From contig NZ_JAIFZO010000002.1 in NCBI RefSeq assembly GCF_026341275.1, forward strand, positions 8,152,118-8,216,117: a DNA stretch of 64,000 nt, in the 5' to 3' direction. The notes beneath the pieces are model-generated. The model saw only the letters and a list, made by a program, of their open reading frames with translations, was not told the DNA's origin and did no database searches. This document shows, in pieces, positions 54,913-61,009 of the stretch; the first letter of the stretch is position 1; each line of letters starts with the position of its first letter. This stretch comes from Streptomyces ortus (GTDB taxonomy: Bacteria > Actinomycetota > Actinomycetes > Streptomycetales > Streptomycetaceae). Both the position numbers and the translations under genes were made by a program.

Positions 54913-55214
54913 GCTCCACCCATCGTCGGACGCCGCTCGCCCCAGTCTCACCGCAGGTCCGACCGGTCGCCACACGTCGCCCCTGCTGCCGGGCGAGCGG
55001 GTACCCGTCATCCGGGCCGCCTAACGCCGGCCAGAGGGCCTGTCACGGACGAAACCGGACACCCGCGGAGGCAGGTGAGCACCTTCACCTTCGGCACGCC
55101 GTCCGCGTAGGCCCGAAAGGTGTACGGCGACGACGCGATCGCGCCGCCCGCCGCAGCCCGGTCATCCATGCCTCATGGCACCCACGATCAGCGCAGGAAC
55201 TGCCGCTTCTCCCC
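54913..55214. other. Intergenic region, 302 bp
   Basis: It holds the upstream region of the leftward SRPBCC gene and the tail region of the leftward zinc-ribbon gene. A small AGGTG-ag-CACCT repeat at 55073-55084 is the only symmetry I found. No gene, RNA or clear promoter was recognised. Confidence 0.55.
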
Positions 55215-55646
55215 TCAGTCCAGAGCTCGTAGCAAACTACCCACGATCCGACCTGCCATCGCTCCGAGCGAGCCGGCCACCGAGTCAGTGAACCGGCTCA
55301 CCCACGCACGGAACGACACCTCACCCGCACGGCGGATCTCGGCCAGGTCCCTAGCCTGCTGTGTCAGCACCCGCGCAAGCAGCGATGCCACGCGGATCAC
55401 CTCCCGCACCGCCTCTTCCACCTCGTGGGCCTCGAACCGACGGCCGCAGGAACAGTGGAAACGCGTCTCCCACACCTCCCAGTTGCGTCGGCAGCCCGTG
55501 CACCGCACCCGCGACCGGTCCGGATCGATCTCAAGACCACCGCCGTGCCCCACAGCCTCCGCCGTGGGGCAACCATGGTGGCGGCTGACAGCCCAGGAGC
55601 GGGAGCAGGCCGGGCAACGGGGAAAAGCGAACTCGACCCACGCCAT
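55215..55646 (-). CDS. Small zinc-ribbon protein with EVSFRxW motif (third gene of GTPase operon)
   Basis: This is a 143-residue protein I cannot assign to a named family. The N-terminal half has paired cysteines: C11PAC14, Cys26, C49TGC52 and C65SC67, likely one or two zinc ribbons. The C-terminal half is helical and contains EIRRAGEVSFRAW (103-115), shared in spacing with the neighbouring 99-residue protein (EIDRMSEVSFRLW, 30-42). The ATG at 55646 has AGGAGG about eight bases upstream, and the gene starts 20 bp after the 99-residue protein ends. The pair probably works with the upstream GTPase. The role is unknown. Confidence 0.78.
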   Translation of the reverse strand: MAWVEFAFPRCPACSRSWAVSRHHGCPTAEAVGHGGGLEIDPDRSRVRCTGCRRNWEVWETRFHCSCGRRFEAHEVEEAVREVIRVASLLARVLTQQARDLAEIRRAGEVSFRAWVSRFTDSVAGSLGAMAGRIVGSLLRALD

Positions 55647-55666
55647 GGTGTGTTCCTCCTGATCCG

Positions 55667-55966
55667 TCAGCCGGCCGGGGCCGGCGGTACACGGCGTGCC
55701 CGTCGGTACTCGTCGTGGTACGAACGCCTCAGTGTCGAGCGGGCGTTGGTAAGGATCGTCGTCAGGTCGCCGAAGTAGGCATGTATGCGCGCCAGTGAGA
55801 TACCAGCGACCTTCGCCAGCCGTTCCGCCACACTGTTGAGCCAGAGCCGGAAGGAGACTTCGGACATCCGGTCGATCTCCCGCAGGTTCTCCTCCTGCTC
55901 CCGCATGACCATGCGCAGGGCGTTCACGACGGAGTCGAACTCGCCCGGTCCGGGTTCGGCGTTCAT
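55667..55966 (-). CDS. 99-residue helical protein with EVSFRxW motif (second gene of GTPase operon)
   Basis: This unrecognised 99-residue protein is predicted helical. An acidic first 30 residues leads into EIDRMSEVSFRLW (30-42) and a coiled region (LNSVAERLAKVAG), ending in a basic Arg/Tyr-rich tail (STLRRSYHDEYRRARR). The motif is repeated in the next gene's product. Its ATG overlaps the GTPase stop codon by four bases (ATGA), so the two are translationally coupled. It looks like an adaptor or effector partner of the GTPase; this is inference from arrangement only. Confidence 0.75.
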   Translation of the reverse strand: MNAEPGPGEFDSVVNALRMVMREQEENLREIDRMSEVSFRLWLNSVAERLAKVAGISLARIHAYFGDLTTILTNARSTLRRSYHDEYRRARRVPPAPAG

Positions 55967-56970
55967 CGGCCCATCTCCTGCTCCACGCGCCGGACGAACT
56001 CCTGTAGCCGGGCCCGGTCCGCGTGCAACTCCTGCCATTGGGCCTCCGACAGCCCCGCAAGTGCCTCGTTGACCGACCGTGGCGGCTCGGGGCTCGGCCG
56101 CTCTCGCAACCTTTGTGCGGGTTGAGGGGGCACGGCCGGCGCCTCGGGCACGGCGGCCGGTACCTCGGCCAGGGTCCGCGCCTGAGCGGCCCGCAGCAGC
56201 TTGCGGTCCACGAGTGCCGTGAAGTCCGCCAGATCCATCCGCTGCTCCAGGACCCATCTGCGCTGCTCGGGGACCGCGTACATCATCTCCTTGAACAGTG
56301 CCGTCAGGTTGTAGTGATGCAGCGCGGCGTACGACACCGCCCGGCCCCGCCAGGCCGGCAGGGCGTGCGCGATGCTGCGGGTGAAGGCCCCCTCCCTGTC
56401 CCGCAGCGCCGCCCGCTGGAGCTCCGAGGGCAGGTTCGCGCGGGTGTTCCAGTCGTGAGGACCCATCTCGTCGGCCTTGTTGAGGCCGAAGACCAGCCGG
56501 CCGACGAGTTCCGGGCTGGGCCCGAAGAGATCCCTCAGCGCCTGCTGGACGAGTTGAACCGTCCGGTCCTCGGCCGCGTGGATCCACACGACGGCGTCTG
56601 CCGTGGGCAGGATCTCGCGGTACAGGTCGAGGTAGCGCCGGTAGTTGGCGATGTCGTCGCCGATGCCAGGCATGTCGACGACCTCCAGGGTTCCATGGCT
56701 CCCGCTGACCTCCTGGACCGGGATCGTCCAGGCCCGATCGGTGGTGGCCCTGCTGTGGCCGACCTCCTGGCCCGCGTTGAACAGGGCGTTGATGGTCTTG
56801 GACTTGCCGACCCCGGCCTGGCCGATGAGGACCAGTCGCGGCGGTGCCTCGTTCACGAGCGCCTCCTCGTACCCTCGGAGGAGAGACGCCCGCTGCGCCG
56901 GAGAGAGCGCGTCGGACTGCTCGACCGAGGCGGTGAATCTGCGTAGATGCTGACGGATGAAGTCGGGCAT
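55963..56970 (-). CDS. Ras-like/IRG-type P-loop GTPase heading a three-gene unit
   Basis: This 335-residue soluble GTPase has G1 GQAGVGKS (50-57), G3 DMPG (99-102), and G4 NKAD (164-167). The G domain is followed by a helical region and a Pro-rich linker (VPEAPAVPPQPAQRLRE) and a C-terminal helix (LHADRARLQEFVRRVEQEMG). It resembles the HSR1/GIMAP/IRG side of the GTPase tree, not translation factors. The ATG at 56970 was chosen because AGAGGA precedes it; a longer frame to 57069 lacks a good site. It is first in a tight operon with the 99- and 143-residue proteins. GTPases with small variable partners recur in bacterial conflict systems, but no effector is recognisable here. Confidence 0.85.
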   Translation of the reverse strand: MPDFIRQHLRRFTASVEQSDALSPAQRASLLRGYEEALVNEAPPRLVLIGQAGVGKSKTINALFNAGQEVGHSRATTDRAWTIPVQEVSGSHGTLEVVDMPGIGDDIANYRRYLDLYREILPTADAVVWIHAAEDRTVQLVQQALRDLFGPSPELVGRLVFGLNKADEMGPHDWNTRANLPSELQRAALRDREGAFTRSIAHALPAWRGRAVSYAALHHYNLTALFKEMMYAVPEQRRWVLEQRMDLADFTALVDRKLLRAAQARTLAEVPAAVPEAPAVPPQPAQRLRERPSPEPPRSVNEALAGLSEAQWQELHADRARLQEFVRRVEQEMGR

Positions 56971-57041
56971 GGCCGTCCTCTCACAAGCGCCGGGACCGTG
57001 CGTCCCGACGCCTCTCGATGTTCTCGGCCGCGGCGCGTTCT

Positions 57042-57067
57042 GGCTGTCCCCGCAAGTGGTGACAGCC
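57042..57067 (-). terminator. Possible hairpin after the histidine kinase gene
   Basis: GGCTGTC and GACAGCC form a seven-base perfect stem around 12 bases, about 34 bases past the kinase stop codon and upstream of the GTPase gene. It could end the kinase transcript or be an operator for the GTPase operon. Confidence 0.4.
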
Positions 57068-57100
57068 ACGCCGTCCCGGTACGGACGGCCCGTTACGTGG

Positions 57101-59371
57101 TCAGGTCGCGCGGACGTCCGCCTCGACCCAGGTGGAGCTGAGCGAGTTCTCCACCACGCTCCCCGTCACGGCCTCGGCGACGGCCTCGCGAAGTGCCCGG
57201 GCCCGCACCTCGTGCCCCGGAAGGAGCACCAGGGAGGCACGCACCCCACCCTGGGTGGCGTTCACCGTGAGGTACAGCTCGCGCGGAGTCGGGCCGCAGT
57301 TCAACGCGGTGGTCAACAGCAGCCGCAGGAAGGCCGGCGGGTGCGGATCGTCGGAGTCCGACTGGATGAAGACCGCGCAGTCCTCCCCACGGACCCTGCT
57401 CAGCAACTCGCGCGCGGAGCGGTCGAGTACGCCGGGCAGGTGGATCTCGTCCCGGACCGCACCGTCGAGCAGACGGGCGCGCTCCCGCACGCCCGGGTCG
57501 TCGGATGTGCACCGTCCGGACGCCACATCGGTGAGCAACGGCACGATCGCCTCGCCGAGATCGGCCAGCCTCCTGCTGTGCAGTTCCTCGCGTGCCTGGC
57601 GGGCGGCTTCGGCCGCGAGCGTGACCGACCGCTCGGCCTCGGCGTGTGCCGTCGCTCCGCCGAGCCGGGCCACGGTGCGCCCGATGGCCAGCCCTGTGAT
57701 CACGCCGAGCGCGGGTGCGAAGAGGGCGGGCACCACCAGGGCGGCGGTCGCCCCGGCCGAGGACGCGATCGGTGGACCGGCGATCACCAGGACGACGATA
57801 CCGATCTGCTCCACCGCCAACGCCGTCAGCGCCTCCCAGGCCGGGCGGACGATGACCAGAAGGGTGAGAAGCGGCGTCACCGCACCGACGGGCCAGGAGG
57901 TGTAGTCCGCGAGGCCCGCCAGCGGCAGCACATGGAAGCTCCCCAGCGCCCCGACGACGGCGAACACGCAGGCGGCGCACGCCACGGGGCGCGGGATGAC
58001 CGTCTCGGCGCGCAGCAGGAGCGCCACAGTGATGACGGCGAGTATCACGTACCAGACCAACAAGTGCCCCGTGCCCGGGGTCTGGAGCGTGTGGACGGCC
58101 GCGATGATGCCCATGACGGCGAGGAACGGCAGACAGACGGCAGCCAACGGACGCCGTACGTCCCCGACCGCGGCCTGCATCCGTCCGACCGTGTCCTCGG
58201 CCACGCCGGGCCGGTCCGCCGCCCCGGCCGCGGTTGTCGTCGCGGGGGCGGCTGCCGGGGGAGACCACTGGAGCCGTACCGTCGTGCCGCGCCCGGGAGT
58301 GCTCGACACCTCGGCCGACCCCCCGACGGCAGCCATCCGGCGGATCACCGACCGCCGTAACCCCACCGAGGTGGCGGAGAGTTCTTCTGCCGGGAAGCCC
58401 CTGCCGTCGTCCGTGACGAGCAGGGTGAACCCGTCACTTCCTCTGCCCGTGTTGTCGGTATGGTCCCGTGTCCCCTGGCGCAGGCTTACCTGGACGGCCC
58501 GGGCCCCGGCATGGTCCTCGACGTTGCGCAAGGCTTCCCGGGCTGCGCCCGTCAACGCTTCGGCCACCTCGGGTGGCACCGGAACCTGTCCCGTGACCTC
58601 GATCGTCATCGTGGTCCCCTGCGGTGGCCGGAGGGAGCGGACCACGGCCGCCAGATCGGTCCGACCGCCGAGGCCGGGCCCGGTGGGAGCGGCGGCGAGC
58701 GCGGCCACGGCACCGGCGGCCGCCTCCCGCAGCCGCGTCACTGGGACTCCGGGCATGCTGATGGCCTGCAACGCGGTGCTGATCTCGTCGTGCAGCACGC
58801 CCTGGAAATGCCGATGCGCCTCACGACGGCCCGCTGCCCGGCTCGCCGCCGCCTTCACCGCCCGCACCTGTCGCTGTGCCCGGTCGGCCCGGTCACCGGC
58901 CGTGCGCATCAACGGGACGAGCACGCCACCGGCCACCGCTGTCGCCACCACCGGCCAGACGCTCTCCAGGGCGGCCGCGGGTCCGTCCGCGGGCCAGCTC
59001 GCGGCGACCTGCGCCCCGACAGCCACGACGCAGACCCACCGGCCCACCCAACGTGGTAGCAGTGCGGTGGCGAGCAGCACGGCGGGCACAGCCAGCAGAC
59101 AGCGCTGCCCGACCACGACGCGCGAAGTGCCGCCCAGCGCGATCACCGCCTGCCCGAGGACAGCCAGAACAAGAGCCACCGCCGCGTCTGTGCGGGACAG
59201 CCGCATGCGCAATCCCCGAACCGCTGTGATCACGGACTGTGCGAGGAACACCGCCCCGACGGCGCGGATGTCGAGGTCGGGCGCCGAACCGTCGGCGAGG
59301 AGGAACACCGACCAGCTCAGCGCGAACAGGGCCGACAGCGCGGCCATCGCGGACGACAGTCCGCGTTCCAC
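57101..59371 (-). CDS. Sensor histidine kinase with a second, degenerate kinase-like half
   Basis: From GTG 59371 the protein has 756 residues. Four or so membrane spans fill residues 1-155. A dimerisation helix follows with HFQGVLHDEISTALQAI (His194 the likely phospho-site), then an HATPase domain: N-box REALRNVEDH (about 278-287), DDGRGF (321-326), GLRRSV (337). Then, unusually, a second set of membrane spans (about 405-560) and a coiled helix plus a domain (about 565-756) that looks like a kinase core without the ATP motifs. Codon 338 is TTA (58358-58360). The gene begins 23 bp after the response regulator gene and is surely co-transcribed with it. The signal is unknown. Confidence 0.85.
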   Translation of the reverse strand: MERGLSSAMAALSALFALSWSVFLLADGSAPDLDIRAVGAVFLAQSVITAVRGLRMRLSRTDAAVALVLAVLGQAVIALGGTSRVVVGQRCLLAVPAVLLATALLPRWVGRWVCVVAVGAQVAASWPADGPAAALESVWPVVATAVAGGVLVPLMRTAGDRADRAQRQVRAVKAAASRAAGRREAHRHFQGVLHDEISTALQAISMPGVPVTRLREAAAGAVAALAAAPTGPGLGGRTDLAAVVRSLRPPQGTTMTIEVTGQVPVPPEVAEALTGAAREALRNVEDHAGARAVQVSLRQGTRDHTDNTGRGSDGFTLLVTDDGRGFPAEELSATSVGLRRSVIRRMAAVGGSAEVSSTPGRGTTVRLQWSPPAAAPATTTAAGAADRPGVAEDTVGRMQAAVGDVRRPLAAVCLPFLAVMGIIAAVHTLQTPGTGHLLVWYVILAVITVALLLRAETVIPRPVACAACVFAVVGALGSFHVLPLAGLADYTSWPVGAVTPLLTLLVIVRPAWEALTALAVEQIGIVVLVIAGPPIASSAGATAALVVPALFAPALGVITGLAIGRTVARLGGATAHAEAERSVTLAAEAARQAREELHSRRLADLGEAIVPLLTDVASGRCTSDDPGVRERARLLDGAVRDEIHLPGVLDRSARELLSRVRGEDCAVFIQSDSDDPHPPAFLRLLLTTALNCGPTPRELYLTVNATQGGVRASLVLLPGHEVRARALREAVAEAVTGSVVENSLSSTWVEADVRAT

Positions 59372-59394
59372 CCCTCGGCGGTAGGACCGCGAAC

Positions 59395-60096
59395 TCAGCG
59401 CCCGGTCCGTTCGGGCAAGTCCGGGTCGATGTCGATGACACCGTCGGCCACGGCTCGGTAGACCAGGTCACCCGTGCCCTCGACCGGCCTGCCGCTAGCC
59501 TTCGAGTAAGCCTGGATCGCTCGTGAGCGGTGGGTACGCAAGGTGTCCTCGGTGATGTGCAGAATGCGGGCGATGTCCTCGTGCGGCAACCCCTTGGCGA
59601 TCAGGTCAAGCACCTGCGATTGTCGTGGGGAGAGGCTGATGCCGCCTCGTGGGTCGTGCACGATGTGGTGGGCAAGTCGGCTGGAGACGTACAGTTCGCC
59701 CGTCTCCGCGGTGTGGATCGCCTCCACCAGACGCTCCCGCGGGTCCTCTTTCAGCACCAGGCCCAGCGCCCCTGCGTCAAGGGCCCGGCGCACCAGTGCG
59801 GGGCGTTGTTCACCGGTGAAGACCAGCACGCGCGCTCCGGCGGCCCGTAGTCGACGGACGTTCGAGCCGATGTCACTGCGGTCCCGCAGGCGCAGATCGA
59901 GCAGGACGACGAGCGCTCCCTCGTCGCCCGGGTGCTCGGCAAGCAGGGTGTCGACGTCCTCGGCCGTCGCCACGAGCGTGATGTCGGGTGCGTGACGGGC
60001 GAAATAGGCCGCGATCCCGTCCAGCAGGATGGGATGGTCGTCCACCGCGGCCACTCGGATCGGTGGCATGTCCTTGCTGCTCGCGTCCGGTTCCAT
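59395..60096 (-). CDS. NarL/LuxR-type response regulator
   Basis: This 233-residue regulator has a receiver domain: the acidic pair D19-D20 in VAAVDDHPILL, the phospho-acceptor Asp67 in VVLLDLRL, and VFTGE and LVLKED switch motifs. The C-terminal LuxR helix-turn-helix reads LSPRQSQVLDLIAKGLPHEDIARILHITEDTLRTHRSRAI. Its partner is the kinase gene directly downstream. An internal ATG at 60069 is less likely as the start, having the AAGGA only two bases away. Target genes are unknown. Confidence 0.92.
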   Translation of the reverse strand: MEPDASSKDMPPIRVAAVDDHPILLDGIAAYFARHAPDITLVATAEDVDTLLAEHPGDEGALVVLLDLRLRDRSDIGSNVRRLRAAGARVLVFTGEQRPALVRRALDAGALGLVLKEDPRERLVEAIHTAETGELYVSSRLAHHIVHDPRGGISLSPRQSQVLDLIAKGLPHEDIARILHITEDTLRTHRSRAIQAYSKASGRPVEGTGDLVYRAVADGVIDIDPDLPERTGR

Positions 60097-60205
60097 GCCG
60101 CCCCCAAAGCGCCGCACTCTGCCCAGGCACCGTGCAGGCATCGTAGGTGCTCCGTGGGTCCTGCGTCGGGCGTTCCCGGTACTCCGCGTTCTCGCCGGGA
60201 GGCGG

Positions 60206-60856
60206 TCAGTGGCCCCCTCGGTTCTCGACGCACGGGCCCGTGCCGGGCTGGGGCTCGGCGTAGGCGCCGTGCACCTCGCTGGTCAGTTCGTCCTTCTTCA
60301 CGTAGCCGGACACGCACACGACTCCCGTGTGGACGCTGTAGAACCCGTTCCCGATGTAGACGCCGTGCTCCTTGCCGCAGCCGAGCCGTTTCAGCGCCGC
60401 AGCGATCCGCTGCTCGTCGAAGACGCCGTACGCGCCGGAACCGCCCTCCTCCCGGACCTTCTCCAGTTCCCTGCGAATGAGTGCGGCCGAGGCCTCTCCC
60501 TGGGCGCGCTTGTCCTCGGACAGAGAACCTTGCATGCGGTAGGCGTGGTTCTCGGCGTAGTGGGGAGGCCGGTCCTCGTTCTCCCCCGACTGCTCCTGCG
60601 AACGCTCGCCGTCCGCACTCGGCCTGGATGAGGAGGGCCGGGCGGTGGGTGGAGCCGTGGCGTCTTCCGCGGGCTGCGCGCACTTCGGCCGAGGAGGGTA
60701 CGAGGTCGGGTACGAGGTCGGAGGGACGGCCGACTGAGACCGGCCGCCCTGCTCCGTGCCGCACGCGGACAGGGTGGCCGCGACGAGGACGGCTGCGGTG
60801 ACCGACCGTCCGAGAAGCCTGGTTCCTGACATGGAGAGGGATATGGACTTGGGCAT
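60206..60856 (-). CDS. Secreted lipoprotein, function unknown
   Basis: The signal peptide RLLGRSVTAAVLVAATLSAC ends in a lipobox (LSAC), so Cys is lipidated and the protein is anchored outside the membrane. A Pro/Ser-rich spacer leads to a charged helical C-terminal domain (EDKRAQGEASAALIRRELEKVREE; four cysteines further on, which may pair). No family was recognised. The start is uncertain: ATG 60856 and 60832 both lack a clear ribosome site. It sits between the two-component system and the GH92 gene, with its own upstream gap. Confidence 0.7.
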   Translation of the reverse strand: MPKSISLSMSGTRLLGRSVTAAVLVAATLSACGTEQGGRSQSAVPPTSYPTSYPPRPKCAQPAEDATAPPTARPSSSRPSADGERSQEQSGENEDRPPHYAENHAYRMQGSLSEDKRAQGEASAALIRRELEKVREEGGSGAYGVFDEQRIAAALKRLGCGKEHGVYIGNGFYSVHTGVVCVSGYVKKDELTSEVHGAYAEPQPGTGPCVENRGGH

Positions 60857-60938
60857 GGGGGGAGTCTGAGGCCTCGGGAGCTTGGTGTCATGAGCGGGGG
60901 TACGCATGCCGCGGCGGGCTTCGCGAAGGCAGCGAAAA

Positions 60939-60978
60939 CACCGGCCCACGCCTCCCGATGGAGAGGCGTGGGCCGGTG
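60939..60978 (-). terminator. Strong terminator after the GH92 gene
   Basis: A perfect 16-bp stem (60939-60954 with 60963-60978; outer bases CACCGGCCCACGCCTC) encloses an eight-base loop. On the minus strand it is followed by a short run of T (complement of gaaaa), and it lies about 32 bases after the GH92 stop. Confidence 0.85.
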
Positions 60979-61009
60979 GAGGTACGAAGTTCTGCCTTCT
61001 CCTTCGGCT

